A stretch of 64,000 bases of DNA from Cristatella mucedo (GCA_009760855.2 WPIO01000006.1:4513501-4577500); one strand, 5' to 3'; shown: positions 1-13,328, counted from the stretch's first letter. Notes: a model not told the origin generated them from the sequence alone. Made by a program: numbers and translations.

Positions 1-1860
1 CATCTCACTGGAATGCTGTCCCTCAATTCATTGACAAACCTCAGTGACTACAAAGCAGGTCACTGGTAATCTTGTCCTGGAGTTCAAATCCCAATTAAAG
101 ATGACAACTAGTTCTCTGGACCCTATTCCCACTGTCCTGCTAATGCGCTGCATCGATCTGTTGCTGCCATGCATAACTAACATCATTAATATGTCGTTAG
201 CGTCAGGTCAGGTCCCATTACCTTTCAAAAAAGCTTTAGTCATGCTGCTAATCAGGAAAGTGACACTAGACCATGGAATTCGAGCAAACTCCGTGAAGTC
301 TCCCTCCTTCTATTCTTATCAAAGGCACTGAAACGAGTCGTGGCAGACCAGCTGAACTCATATATAGAAACTTCAAACCTTGCTGGTAAGTTCCAGTCTG
401 GCATTAGAGCTGATCACTCCTCAGAGTAAGAATTGCTTCTAGTGTACAACGACCTACTTAGGAATGCAGACATGGGTAGAGTAGCTCTACTTCTTTTGCT
501 CGATCTTCGGCAGCTTTTGATACTATTGATCGCTAAGTCCGTCGTGAACGCCTCTCATCTCGTCTTTACATCACTGGCACTGCTCTGCAACGGTTCAGGT
601 CCAATCTCAGTGGGAGACTCCAGAGTACTGATGCGAACAACCATATATCGTCTGAGGTATCTTTCAGATATAGGGTACCTCATGGCTCCATGCTGGGTCC
701 AGTTCTTTTCACGTTTATACAATCCATCTTGCCGATGTGATTGCTAAGCGCAGTCTAGGTTCTCACTTCTATCCGGATGACATTCCGTTGTACCTGTTTT
801 GCTCCCTCTCAGCCTTCGAGCACGTCAAAATCTCTCAACTCCCTTGCTGCATGTATTATGTTGATATCCCCACATGGATGGCAGAAAATTTTTTGTACTT
901 AAATGGTGCTAAAAACTAACCTACTAGTTATGGGCAAACCAAGAGTGATTCAGAAATTGAAAGACCAGCGCTCAAAATCGGCTCTGCCAGCATATCTCTT
1001 GTTAAATCTGTACGAAATCTAGGTGTCATGTTCCAAAGTGACCTCTCGTTAGACGACCACATTAGCTCCACAGACAAGTCTGCCTACTTTCAGCTGCATA
1101 ACATTGCTAAAATTCGGGCATGTTTAGATAAAGATACCAAGTCTAAGTTGGTCCATGCATTTGTGACATCTGGTTTGTACTTCTGTAACTCACTGCTTGC
1201 TGGCCTACCGGCATGTGCAATCAGGCTCTTACAGCTAGTGCAAAACTCTGCAGCTAGGCTTGTCTGTCGTGAGCGTTGCAGTTGCCACATCACACCATTT
1301 CTCGCCGACCTGCACGGGCTACCAGTCAAGCAACGGATCGACTTCAAGGTTTTGTCGTTCACTTATAGGTCCCTTCATTCTTTGGCTCCAGCCTATCTAA
1401 CAGATCAAATCCCCTACCGGGCTAAGCATCGTACCACCCGCTTTTCGGAATGTAACTGTTTACCTATACCTCGTACCAATCTTAAATGATTTGGAGATCA
1501 TGCATCTGGTTCGTTTGCTCCCAAAGCCTGGAACTCACTCTCGACTTGAATCACGGAATCCCTGACGTGACCACATTCAAATAGGAATTAAAAACGTACC
1601 TATTTGTGACAGCATTTAATGGGCCCTTGAAATTCGTCCATTAGGTGCTTATGCGTGCTGACACTGTTGCATGTTGCCACTACCAACACTTGCATTCTGA
1701 CCCGGTGCAGATCACCCCTAACCAAGGTATTCGTGTTGTTTATCAAGCATGATATTTCCACTCACCATTCGAATGTGTTTCCTTTGCAGCAAACGTAAAG
1801 CACCTAGAAAGAGGTTGAGTTCTCTGAGGGCACTTTATCGAGTGTACCATTTTTATTAAC
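1..1860 (+). mobile_element. LINE-A copy, RT to 3' end, decayed (cut by window start)
   Basis: This copy follows the 55.9-58.1 kb LINE-A throughout. Pieces in several frames include [20 protein letters not shown] near 110-180 and [20 protein letters not shown] near 1150-1210, then the C-terminal [19 protein letters not shown]. It ends in the family's 3' hairpin (CCTAGAAAGAGG to CTCTGAGGGCAC) at about 1802-1845. The LINE encodes an endonuclease and reverse transcriptase of the CR1/L2 type; here the frame is broken many times. The YADD box is altered to YPDD near 770. Confidence 0.75.
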
Positions 1861-4029
1861 GTCGAGCAGATATTCTAGCGGCTGCACTCTGCACTCCCGC
1901 TTCGAGGGTCCCGCCCCTAGTCGAGGGCGTTGCCTCAGCTTCTGCTTGTACACGGCCATTCAAGACTCGGATCCCAACGCCTAGCCTCCGACGATTATTC
2001 AAGTTGGAAATATCTTCTGACTTTAACGCCTTCGGCCAATACTCCTGCCCGAAATCCATCTAGCTGAGTTTGGATAAACGCCGATTAAACGGGCTGCTTT
2101 TTCTGTAAGCCCTTAGGCGGGCCGTGGCGAAACTAGCGACGCTCGCCGCTCCGAGGGTGATTTAAGACCGCCGAAGCAGCGGCGCCCTCTGTTGCACGCG
2201 TCCTCGTTCTTAGCTAGCGGCATTTCTCGCCCTTCCGGTCGCGTCCCCACTCGCAGCGCCCAGCGCCCGCCACTCTCTCGGCATCTATTGGTTTTTAGCG
2301 TTCCGGGAAGGCAGTTAGCACTTCCGAAGTCCATTCAGTCCTCGGCATTGTCGCCCCGTGGCTGCCACACCACCGGCTTGTCGAGCCTGGACGCACGCCT
2401 CCGATGGAAAGTTCAGCGCCCAAGCCGCACGAGCTCTGCTGCTTACGGATGCCAAGAACTCATCATCCCTTCCTATAGGCTCTCCGAAAAATAGAGCACC
2501 TCGAGGAGGAACTTAGAGGGGTGCGAATCGTGCCGACGCCCCTTCCCCCGCCTCGGCCGGGGGGGGGCGTCGGCTCTCTACGGGGCCGGATAGCCTGCCG
2601 CCATCGGTTCGAAGCTGCTGCCGCAGCCTCCGATCAGTTATGCAAAGCGTGAGCGAGTAGCCCATGGCCTCGCCCTCGTGACCCTCTGTGGCGTACGACT
2701 CCCGGCACCCGCAGAGCTCTTTTCTCCGAGCAAGCAGGCTGCAGCCACCTACGACCGGAGACGCGAGCCGTTCTGAGCCGCGAGCACTCGCGTTATGAGC
2801 CGCACGGCGCCTCGAAAGTGGCGTCGCCACGTCGCTCACCTCGGCTTCTTGATGCGCACAGCGGAGCTGCACTGCGAACGTTCGGTCAAGAGCAGTAAGC
2901 CTCGACGGGACGTCAGCCAGCTAGCGGTGGAGAGTGAGCCTGGTTAAATAGTCCAAGCACCTCGGTGCGTCGTCGCCGCAGGGGCGCTGTACTTGCCACC
3001 TGGGTCGTGCCCCTTGACCCCAGCGGCCGCAAGCTGCTTACCGTTGGCCGGGCGACCTGTGCGAGAACTCGAGCGGGCGCCAGAAGGACTGCCTGGCTAC
3101 CTGGCGTTACCTCGCATCCGCGCTATCTCGTACCCGCACTAGCGCAACCCTGCAACTCGCCTACCTCAGCACGCAAGCTAGCCAGGATTCACGAATTCAG
3201 CTGTGCCGTTAGCTGCTCGCTATTCGCCTTCTTTGCCGAAGTGGTGCGACTATTGGACGGGCGTGAGACAGAGAGAGGATGAGCGCTGCGTCGCCCCGAG
3301 AGCCTAACGCACCGCTCCGGGTAGGGACGACTCGCTCGGAGCCGTACATTCGGAACGATACAACGATGCGAGCGACGACACGTTTTTTTTCACCCCTTAT
3401 TTCACCCCGCATTTGAGATGACGTCTCTCCTGCAGCTAGCAGCAGCAGCTTGTGGCAGCCGCCGCTAGTGGAGGACTTGGGTGCCTCGAACGGCGGTGCA
3501 TCGAGGAGACTGCCGGCTCACTCACGCACGCGAGCGCACGTCGGAAGCACACCAAGGCTTGAAGATCGTCCCGGGGCTTCCCAGGCAGTGAGCCAGCGGC
3601 AATCCACCCTACTCGTCGGGGGGGGGGGCTACTCGCTGAATGAATGGTGTCTGCTCAACTCCGGTCTCCGGACTCGTCTGAGTGTCTCCATTCTTGGCGT
3701 ACGAGACTCAAGCTATGCGGACTCATTCAACGTCAGAGTCGGTCTGCCATTCCTCAACAGAGAGCCGTGAGATTCCAAACGCAAGTTGCGGCAGCTCGTT
3801 AAACACGTCGATGGATTGGAACAGTGACTAAAGCAAGTTATCTTCTAGGGGCGGTGCCTTTTTCACGAACTATCGAACGCATATACCGGAAGTTCGGTGC
3901 ACCCACCCTAGGGGCGTCGACAGCTGGGAGACTGCAGATGGCGATCCTGACTAGGAACATCCAAAATCGTACCGGGCCGGGACAAATGAGATATTTCGCG
4001 GTGGAACAGCAACGGCTGTCTACGGGAAA
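1861..4029. other. GC-rich unique sequence, no gene recognised
   Basis: Open frames on both strands are short and compositionally driven. There are G runs at 2562-2568 and 3620-3628. No conserved motif, splice pair or repeat was recognised. A CpG-rich promoter region is possible. Confidence 0.5.
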
Positions 4030-5820
4030 AATGATGTCTACCATCAACCATCTCCTTAACCGCTCCCAGATAAGCTCCTCACAAAGTGATCCTTGTGGCT
4101 ACCTAGCTAATCGTCACTCCTGCATTGTTGTCATGAAGATGGACAAGATCAGACAGTCCGTCCCCCCTAGGGTAGCAGCATCCCCTCTGGGTTCCTGCTC
4201 CTCAGTTACGTCAATACAAGATGTGTAGGCTCGTCGATTCCGTGCACTAACTCGAGGTCTACATTCAAAGAGGCGACATGTGACCTTATCCTGAAATGTA
4301 TCTCCCAGTCAAAGAAGACTACCAGTCCTCTAGACCCTATTTCAACTGTCGTACTTCTACGATGCTTAGATCTGCTGCTGCCATGCATAACTAACATGAT
4401 CGATATGTCTCCTGCTGCCATGCATAACTAACATGATCGATATGCCCTTAGCTCAGGTCTGATACTTGTACCTTTCTAAAAGGTTGCAATCAGGCCACTA
4501 ACTAAGAAACCAGCACTAGACCAAGTGGATTTGAGGAGCTTCTGTCCAGTCTCCCTTCTCTCGTTCCTATCAAGGACATTGGTACTAGTTGTGGCAGACC
4601 AACTAAACTATTATATTGAGACCTCAAGTCTAGAAGGTAAGTTCCAGTCTGGCTTTAGAGCTAATTACGCCACAGAGTCAGAATATCTTCGGGATTGTAA
4701 TGACCTTCTCATGAGTGGCGACTGGGTAAAGGCTCTCTTCTCGATTTGATTGATCTTTCGGCAGCGTTTGATACTGGAGATCATCAAGATCTTCTGGGGT
4801 GCCTCTCGTTTCACCTGAGCATCACTGGCACTCCACTGCAATGGTTCAGGTCCTATCTCAGTGAGTGACTCCAGAGTATTAGTGTGAACGGACAAAATGT
4901 ATCCCAGGAGCCATTTAAGTACGGGGTTTCTCGGGGCTCTGTGCTCAGTGCTCCGCTTCTTCTGATGGCTTTTGCTCTCGTTGCCGATGTGATCACCAAG
5001 CACCATCTAGACTTTCAGCTCTAAACGGATGAAACTCAGTTGTACCTTTGCTTTGACCCATCCCTCCAGAACCTCAAATTCTCTCCACACCCTTGCTGCA
5101 TGTATTTATGACATTCGCACATGGATGACAGCACAGTGTCTTAAATTGAATGACGACAAAACAAATTACTGGTTATTATCAAACCAAGTGTGATTCAGAA
5201 ACTGTAAAACCCCCGCACTAAAAATCGGCTACGTCAGCATATCTCCTGTTAAATCTGCATTTAATTTAGGCGTCCTGTTCCGAAGAGACCTTTCATTAGA
5301 CGACCGCATCAGCTCGCCAGTAAAGTCTGCCTACTTTCAGCTAAATAACATTGCTAAAATTTGAGCTTGTTTAGACCGAGATACCACATTTAAGTTGATC
5401 AACGTATTTTTGACATCCTGTCCAGACGTCTGTAACACACTGCGTGTTGGACTACCGGAATATGCTATCAGGCTCCTACAGTTCGTGCAAAACTTTGCAG
5501 CTAGGGTCACCTTGTAGTGAGCGTCGCAATTTCCAAGTCACACCACTTCTCGCCGATCTGCACTGGCTCCAAATGAAGAAGCGCATCGACTTCAAGGTTC
5601 TATCAATTACTTTTAGGTCCTTTTATTCTCTGGCTTCACCCTACTTATTAGAACTACTCTCACACCAGGTAAAGAATCGTACAACCCGCTTTTCTTACTT
5701 GAATCGTCAAGCCATACCTCGTACGAACCTCAAAACTGTTGGAGACCGTGCCTTTAGGTCGCATCGCCCGAAGCCTTGAACTCACATTCGACGAACGTCA
5801 CATCGTCCTCTTATATGACG
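4030..5820 (+). mobile_element. LINE-A copy, strongly decayed
   Basis: The copy starts near [19 protein letters not shown] and runs through RT and the C-terminal region: SFRSNYATES-like near 4650, SYLDFCNSL-like near 5420-5460 and [19 protein letters not shown] near 5550. It ends near 5815, before the tail of another copy in the opposite direction. A 37-bp direct duplication (CTGCTGCCATGCATAACTAA) lies at about 4375-4448. Frames are broken throughout. Confidence 0.7.
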
Positions 5821-5825
5821 ACAAC

Positions 5826-5856
<31 letters not shown>

Positions 5857-6062
5857 GTTCACTTGATAAAGCGCCCTCAGAGAACTTAATCTCTCTCTAG
5901 GCGCTTTACATTTGCTGTAAAGTGAAATGCAATTGAGTGGTAAGTAAAATCATGCTTGAAAAACAAACGAAATGAATAATATGGTTAGGGGTGACATGCA
6001 CAGGGTCAGCATGCAAATGTGGTTAGTGGCAGTATGCACAGTGTCAGCACGCATAAGCACAC
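5826..6062 (-). mobile_element. LINE-A 3' end only
   Basis: A (TAA)n array at 5826-5855 is followed by the reversed 3' hairpin (AAGCGCCCTCAGAGAACTT) and about 170 bp of the 3' untranslated region with its GTTAGGGGTGACATGCACAG repeat-like motif. The copy is 5'-truncated, as is common for LINEs. It is tail to tail with the copy at 4030-5820. Confidence 0.75.
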
Positions 6063-6194
6063 TATAAAGAAACTTAGAACACACCTTGATACTACAACAT
6101 TTGTTGGGTCATTGTGATTCATCTTTCTTGTGCATGTAACTGCTTACACTATGCCTACTGGTTCCTGATGTTACCATATAACACTTCGTAATGC

Positions 6195-6285
6195 TTCATT
6201 CGCAGTATCTGTGAAGAGCGCAGAGATATTCAGTTCTTTAAGAGCGCTATACAAATGCATTATTATTATTGCTACTACAACTCAT
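6195..6285 (+). repeat. Fragment of LINE-A/SINE 3' tail
   Basis: AGAGCGCAGAGATATTCAGT to AGAGCGCTATACAAATGC, then TTATTATTATT, is a diverged form of the shared 3' hairpin and tail. Confidence 0.45.
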
Positions 6286-6825
6286 AATGGTCAAAGGGAA
6301 GCAGAATTAACATACTTTCTGGACTTTGCTGGCGTGCAAGCTTACTTTCGCTGTCGACTGGTGGAAGAGTTTTAAAGTGTGGCAAGTCCAGCAAAGTGCT
6401 CAGAGAAAGTCACTTCTCGTGGATTCCCAGTCTGAAAGCGATTCAAAATCAGACACTAAGAGAATTTACCTGAAGTTATCATACCAGCGATACGTACGTA
6501 TTACTTGGCCTGCTTTTTAGCCATTGGCACTGGTCTGCTCAGCCGCTTACCGTCTAATGTAGGGCAGCAAACGGAAAACGCACGATTCAATGCTAGACTT
6601 ATCGTTAAAAAATGGTTGCAGGTAACGTTTAAAAAATTGCGGGTGTTTGGTCGTATTCATGTTCAGGCTCAGAATTGGCTTTCCGAACGCAGGCAAAGTT
6701 TCCCTCATCCGAGGAGAATATCACCATCCCCGCGGCAAAGTCGCATCGCCGACGCCTAGCTTCCGGGAATACTCTACAGAAGGCTTCCGGAATGGTCCGC
6801 AAGGGCCTAAATAGATAATAATAAA

Positions 6826-6994
6826 TCCTAGCTGATTAAACAGCCTCTTTTTGTATAGCGACAGAAGAGCCTTTACGGCTATCACCACCGCTTGCAGTGG
6901 CGATAAAGAATCGCCCACTGCAGGAATCGAACCCACGACCTCGGGACCGAGATCGTGAAAGCAACCGCCTTACCTAGTGTGCCATCACGGCTCA
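6826..6994 (-). mobile_element. SINE-A copy (tRNA-derived)
   Basis: The reverse complement begins TGAGCCGTGATGGCACACTA, with a tRNA-like A box, and has a B box GGGTTCGATTCC about 55 bp later. A non-tRNA body (GGTGGTGATAGCCGTAAAGG) ends in TTAATCAGCTAGGA. RNA polymerase III would transcribe such an element from these boxes. It is over 85% alike by eye to copies at 37.6 and 53.7 kb. Confidence 0.75.
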
Positions 6995-7689
6995 CTACGA
7001 ATGCTCCGCGGTACCCTAAGAGCATCGAGAGAGCTTTTATTGAGCCGAAAGCGACCGAAGCGAAAGGCAGCATCACTGCTGTTCTCGCCCTGGTGAAAGA
7101 ACGTCGTCTGCAATGGCTTCGTACTCAGTGATCTGGAGGCCTGGAGACTTCTCAAGAGCATGATTGTCTTCAAACGGTAAGGCCGTGTCTGCATGCTCCC
7201 ATCGTCGGAAGCTAGGCTCTGACCCCACTAGACTGACCCTAATCCCAACGCATCAGTCAATCTTAACCAGCTGCAATGCACGATCAGGCAATGCTGGAGG
7301 TTCAACTTTTAAGGGCAAGGTCATGTCTGGCACTGACCATCGTAATGGCCAGAAGGCGGCAGCTTCGGAGCAAGTGAGATAGAGTTTGCTGCCACTCAGG
7401 GGGGGGGCAGTAGTTGCGCACAAACTAGGGTGAAGAATTGCATAAAGGTGGCTGTCCAGCGAATATACCGACTGCAAGCTCTGTCAAACGCGATGAGCAG
7501 AACCCAATTCTTAGAAAAATGTAGTTCTAATTAGTCGATTCGAAGGCGCTCTGCGACTCCGTGGCCCGATATTCCACGGAGAGAAGAATACTGCCCCGCT
7601 CGCTCGGGAAAGGGTGGCTCTTACCTGATGCTGGGGACATCGGCAGGAGCCCCTAGTGCACGACCATTTTCCACTGAGGGAAGAAATTT

Positions 7690-8490
7690 ATAATAATAAT
7701 AATAATAATATTGCACTTGATAAAGCGCCCTCAGAGAACTTAATCTCTTTCTAGGCGCTTTACATTTGCTGCAAAGTGATACGCAATAGAATAGTAAGTA
7801 AAATCATGCTTGAAAAACAAACAAAATGAATAACATGGTTAGGGGTTACATGCACTGGGTCAGCATGCAAATGTGGTTAGTGGCAGCATGAACAGTGTCA
7901 GCACGCATAAGCACATCGAGGACGAATCACAAGGACCCACTAAATGCTGTCCTAAATAGGTATGTTTTTAAGTTTCTTTTAAATGTGGTCAGGTCAGGGG
8001 ATGTTCTGATGCAGGTCGGGAGGGAGTTCCAGGCTGTGGGAGCATACGAGCTAAATGCACGGTCTCCAAAGGATTTAAGGTTTGTACGAGGTATTTCTAG
8101 ACTGTTGGATTCCGAAAAGCGAGTGGTACGATGCTTTGCCTGATGGGGTAGTATCTCTGAAAGATAGGCTGGAGCCGTAGAATGAAGAGACCTAAAAGTG
8201 AGCGACAAAACCTTGAAGTCAATCCGTTGCTTGACTGGTAGCCAGTGCAGGTCGGCGAGAAGTGGAGTAATGTGGCAACTGCGACGCTCACGACAGACAA
8301 GCCTAGCTGCAGAGTTTTGCACCAGCTGCAATCGCCTGATCGCACATGCTGGTAGGCCAGTAAGCAGTGAGTTGCAGAAGTCGAGACGAGATGTCACGAA
8401 TGCATGGACCAACTTGGACGTGGTATCCTTATCTAAACAAGCCCTAATTTTAGCAATGTTATGAAGCTGAAAATTTGAGTTCATACACTA
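7690..8490 (-). mobile_element. LINE-A copy, C-terminal end of ORF and 3' UTR
   Basis: A (TAA)n array at 7691-7711, the 3' hairpin at 7712-7765 and the 3' UTR lead to an intact reverse-strand frame of 185 codons (8484 to 7927). It reads [20 protein letters not shown], later [20 protein letters not shown], and ends RTAFSGSL. This is the region downstream of the RT domain. The element is truncated at 8490. The clean frame makes it one of the younger copies here. Confidence 0.8.
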
Positions 8491-9578
8491 CATGCGGCGG
8501 CCTGTGTAGGTGACCGGGAACTGAGCTTCGTTACCAGCGATACTGTTGCGGCACCACTGCTTTCTCGAGCACTTCCGGTGCTCTGGCCAGAGGGACAAAG
8601 CACCATCCCTACTCTTCATTGCGTCAAGTCATTCCTCCATCAACGTCAAGTGGCTTACGACCGCGGATTCTGACTTTGAGCACGGTCACTGACTGTAGGC
8701 TGAAGAACGCGGCAGTAATAGCCACGATCAGCAGGCGAGGAAAGCAGCACGACGTTCACTTACGGAACTCAATGTATGAGCGTCTTCCTAAATGGCCGAC
8801 ATGTAAGGGAAGAATCAGACCTGCTCGTAGCTCTTCGTTCAGGAAACGGAAAGGTGGTGGTAGCGTTGAGTTGCAGCACTGGCTGAGCTTCAGCTGCCAC
8901 GCTCTTCTAGAGTGTCAACCCAACGTCGCCTCCCCAGCAGCAAATATGCTGGCCGTTCTTTTAGCTGTCGCTGCGAGCTCAGCTTGAGCTTCTGACAATG
9001 CAGCGAGTCTAGGCGGTGACCAATCTCCCTTTCAAACAAGACGAGCGAACTCCTTGAGGCAGCCAAAGGCGAAGGCAGGATGATTGCTGCACGTGAGGTG
9101 GTCGTGGGCGTCGGGGCCGGCGATTGCCTGGCGTGTGACGGAGGCCGACACAAGGCGTCTGTCCCAAGCCTCGACGTCTCTGGCGACGGGGCGATCTGGT
9201 CTTGGTGTGGCTGGCTGACGTGAGGCGCTGCCAAGACGCGCTTTGCCCACGAGCACGGAAGCTTTTTGCCGACGTTGCGAGAATCAGTCATGCGCCACGG
9301 CTTTTGGCGGAGCGCTGAGGTTTACGGACCAGTGAGGGTCTGTAAGGAAAATCGACCGTGCCACCGATCGGCACCTCTCTCCCGCTCAATTCGCGGAGCA
9401 CGACGTCCCAGCACACCCATACTCGTGTAAATATTAGCAATACTTCGAAGAGGATGCCTCTTACTTTTAACTTGCAAAAATGTGTCGTTTTGAAATAATT
9501 ACTATGTTTTTGTCACACACTTGCAAGGTTTTGCTGGTTAAGTTGGACCCGGAGTCGAAGCAGCGTTTAGTGGTTCAT
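8491..9578. other. No recognised feature
   Basis: Two overlapping reverse-strand frames at 9291-8890 and 9256-9032, and a forward frame at 8619-8987, carry no motif that I can place. None has a signal or a splice pattern. Confidence 0.4.
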
Positions 9579-9675
9579 TAATAATAATAATAATAATAAT
9601 TCACTTGATAAAGCGCCCTCAGAGAACTTAATCTCTCTCTAGGCGCTTTACATTGGCTGTAAAGTGAAATGCATT
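9579..9675 (-). repeat. LINE-A 3' tail fragment
   Basis: (TAA)n at 9579-9598 is followed by the reversed hairpin AAGCGCCCTCAGAGAACTTA and a short piece of 3' UTR ending near GTGAAATGCATT. Confidence 0.65.
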
Positions 9676-10662
9676 AGACGATGAAGGCGATGAATGCAGC
9701 GTTCAGCTATGCGGAACGGGCGGGCATTGGGAGGGAGCCAACCGGCCGCAGTGATGAATCTGCCTCAGTGAGAGTGGCAACTTAATACCTCATCGCAGTA
9801 GGGACCCCCGGCATTGGATGCTCACACCAGCCAATGGTAAATAAGGAAGCAAGCTTGAGTCAGAGCAGGCTTCAAAAAGCAGCTGGTGGAAAGCTGCCAG
9901 GTGCGGTCAGTGAATCCGTTAATCCCCTTCGGATGGCCAGTCACCTGGGCCCGGAGCATTGTGCAGAAAAACTGTTTGTAATGACGTCGAGGATAGAAAA
10001 TCTCCGATAATCTTCCGAGCTTCTCCTCTGCACTCTTGTTCCGAGCCATTCCTCCCCTCTCTTCCGCTTCATACGCGATCCCCTCGGCTGCTGCGACAGG
10101 CTGGGCGTTTTACCAAACAGGTGGTGTGGCAGCTTGAGTGTCCGGACCGAATTAGGCTGCAGCCGCACGCAGCTGTCACAGCGATTCTAGTCCCAGCCGA
10201 TGAGCGACAAGTACCGGTGAAGTTCAGTGCTCTGGAATCGCGGCTAGCTACTTGTAGGCGAAGCGACGATTCGCGAACGTCCACAAACAGTGGCAGAGCA
10301 TGGTAGGAATAAATAGCTCGCATACCTTAATATAATCAAGTACAGATCAATAGCCCTTGAAAATCTATTTGATGGCGACAAAGATCTTCAGTCTTTCAGA
10401 ATCAGCCGTGGTGGATGCTGCTAATCCTCTCCGATAACTTCTAGCAGCCATATGTGACGCACAGAACTGTCACTGAACTGAATATCTCCAGGACGAGGTT
10501 GCTGATCGGCTATGTGGTGAGAGTTGGCGGCAGTCATGAAACTCGCGATGCACACGTCATCATTACTAGGCTCCCGGGGTAGTGCAGCAGCTTATCCGGT
10601 AACTGAGCAGCGGTTCATAATCTGGACCGTTTCCGAAGTAGCAGTTTGTTAACAGGTTACAA

Positions 10663-11137
10663 ATGTCACAGGCTCCGCAGCGGCCGTTAACTGAACAGGA
10701 AGAGCTACCACTTCTATACTCATACCTTCATCCAGGCTACGATACCACACACCTGCACGTTATCAACCATCATTTCAATGTTCTCGCACACTTTGGTTTC
10801 TCAAGTTGTTTTCATTATACACTTGGGGTTTTCAAGTCATGCATGGGGCTTTACTACATCACTGTACGGAGGTTCTTTTATTTCAAGAACCTGTGTTACG
10901 TCTATAACCCCTGCTCTGGACATCATCAAGAGTAAAGATTATAGAAGTGTGTTCAATTCAGATGTAGTCATGTGTAAACATCCGGCTCAGCGAAGTAACA
11001 ATCTCACCGTTACTTTCAGCAGACTTCTGGCTAGCGTTGACATCGAAGTTAAATGTTTATGCATTTTTATTTTGGTTTTAACATACTTCTGTCTGCAGGG
11101 TATTCATTCTCAGAAAACTAATGCGTCCAAGAGCTGA
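10663..11137 (+). pseudogene. Possible relic of an Ig-domain gene
   Basis: Two overlapping open frames cover this stretch. One reads SDVVMCKHPAQRSNNLTVTF, which has the same order as the E-strand region in the Ig gene at 43.9-61.5 kb (a cysteine, a short loop, then LTVTV in domain 1). What follows, SRLLASVDIEVKC, resembles a damaged F strand one residue short. An in-frame piece upstream contains SHAWGF. No convincing splice borders or partner exon were found. This is a motif-level similarity only. Confidence 0.28.
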
Positions 11138-12173
11138 TACATGCTGCTCAGACGCAAGCACAACCTCTCGAAATCCTCTGCGTGAACATATACTCATTAT
11201 TCGTTCAATTTCAGAGAACATTTTATTTACTAGTTTAGCCAATTTTGTCTAAGTAGGGCTCCCAAATTCGCTGAAGTTAATCCTGGCATAATTTTTCTAA
11301 CTAAAAAAGTTCGGTACAGCAGTTGGCTACTTCAGCGGTAAAGCAGCCAGTGCCCCTATCGTTACGTACTGACTCCACGATAGCAAACAAATCCACATTT
11401 GAGATTCGCCATTCCAATCATAGACACGGAGACTAGCATCAGATGTCTGCTCACCGTGGCTTCTAAGCAGCTACTTCACCTCTGCTGACGTTTTTAGCGG
11501 ACCCACGTTCAAAAGGACCGGTGCAGCAAACGCTCGCGATGGCGTCAGACCCAGCCGACGTGCGACAGTTGCCGGCGACGCTCTGAGCCTTGAGCGTCGC
11601 AGGGCTGGGAACAATGTAGGTGCAGGTGCAGCACCGACGCAGACATGTCTGCCGGCAGTAGCGTAACTGGGCGAAAAAGGTAAAGAGTGACGATGAAACA
11701 GCGAGACAACGAGTCCTTATCCGCCGGGAAGTCGGTTCGACAGCGACGGAAAGCTGTGGACGTCCAGAGCCAGCGATGGATGTGCGTGCGTGCACAGACG
11801 CAGCTGCGACCTTACAACGTCGCTCGTGCATAGTATTGGAAGCTCCCAAATTGCAAACGTAGCACGGTAACCGACATGTCGTACATCTGTAGCATTTCCA
11901 GTTCGGCTGGATATAGGATGTGGTCAGCTGTTAGTTGCAGTCTGGCCTGCAAAGTGCTGTGCACGCCAGTGCTGGCGCTGTACAAACGAAGCCTTCTGCG
12001 TTAACCGAATTGACTCCTTGCCACCAGCGATGCGTACTAGCTATGATAAGTAGCGGACGCTCTTTACAGGTGCCCTGCGGTGCCACCGTCGGCACAGCTG
12101 CACACATCGGAGCAGCGTCCGAGAATCGCCTCGAACCTTAAGCTGCACCTGTATTCACCGCCAAAGATATACA

Positions 12174-12300
12174 TTAATGTAATTCATTCGCATAGCACCC
12201 TAAGAGAACCGAATCTCCGCACAAGCGCTTGACATATTCCGCGGGGCAAGAGCCCACGACCTCGGCCCTGAAGGTGAGCACCTTGACCTCTGTTGTTAAA
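12174..12300 (-). mobile_element. SINE-B copy, decayed
   Basis: Read on the reverse strand, it has a tRNA-like head with a B box GTCGTGGGCTC, followed by a diverged 3' hairpin (AAGCGCTTGTGCGGAGATTC to AGGGTGC) and ATGAATTACATTAAT. The order is the same as in the better copy at 20593. Confidence 0.5.
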
Positions 12301-13139
12301 GGCGAGCGCCTTCCTTGCCCAGCGAAATCATGGCAGGCACGTCTGCAAGGCCGGCACCACCACGAGCGCAGCGCTTGAGAGGCTAAGAATCGCGGCTCGC
12401 AGAAGCCGTCAGAGGCCATTGGCAAAGTTGGGTCGTAAACTCACTGCAAGCGAAATTTCGCGCCGAGCTTCCCTTTGCGTGAGGGTGTTCGAACGTTTAT
12501 TGGTGAAGATCTAAGAGCTTTTTTAATAGAGTGTGTCTCTAAAACATAAACAATAAGCCCTAAGCTCTACAGCCTAAACCCAGAAACTCAAATCCATAAG
12601 AAATACAAAATTGAATCACTAAACCCTAAACCCAACAACATACAGCCTCTAAGTATTACGCCCAAAATCCTAAACCGTAACCAAAAGAAGATAGCTCCAA
12701 AGTGCGCTCATTCACCTTAAATATAAACGGACTCTCTTTCGCCGACCGCCCGAGTTCACTTACGCAAACGACGTCCCGGGGCAGAGGCCCGCGAACCGGT
12801 CTGACCGATTCGCGTAAAAGAAAAGAGTCCCGCGGAACGGTCTGACGGAATTGACGTCAGCGGTGCACTCATTCCCGTCCGACGGCCGACGGGAGCGAGA
12901 GATGGCGGCGGCTAGTGGCGGCTTTAGAAGCGAGTCATTTTTAGAGCAAAAGATGACTGAAAAGTTCTCCCCCATTCCAACACACAGGTCATGAGCAGGC
13001 GCTGTGGGCGTTTATCCGGCGCGCCGCCGCACCGAAATGCCTCGGCGCTGCTACGACCGCATGCGACCCTCGCTGGAACGGGTGGCAGCAAAGCCCACCG
13101 GGCGAATATGCGAAACAATCTGATGCTCGCAATTCTCCG

Positions 13140-13325
13140 ACGATTATGGCGCAGCGCTCGATATTATGCACGCAGCGATAACGTATTAGAAAAAGCACAG
13201 CAATACCCTGGGTCTATTACAGCTAATTTTCGGCAGATGACATCCAGCTGACTCAGCTGACTCGTTAACAGGCCTACAACAGCTCGCGCTCAGCGCTAGG
13301 ACTCGCCGACCGGAAACCCTCGTTG
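13140..13325 (+). repeat. Dispersed repeat, copy 1 (also at 17280-17495)
   Basis: This stretch and 17280-17495 share several blocks in the same order, for example TTAGAAAAAGCACA against GTAGAAAAAGCACA, and CAGCTCGCGCTCAGC followed by GGACTCGCCGACCGG. The two copies bracket the decayed LTR element, so they could be pieces of its LTRs, but the primer site lies 1.5 kb after the first copy. Confidence 0.5.
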
Positions 13326-13328
13326 CTC

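Noticed and set aside
8890-9291. Overlapping reverse-strand ORFs of 133 and 74 codons
   Set aside because: Two overlapping frames with no motif or signal. I could not support either.
12540-12670. Telomere-like CCCTAAA words
   Set aside because: Only a few scattered and imperfect words; no array.
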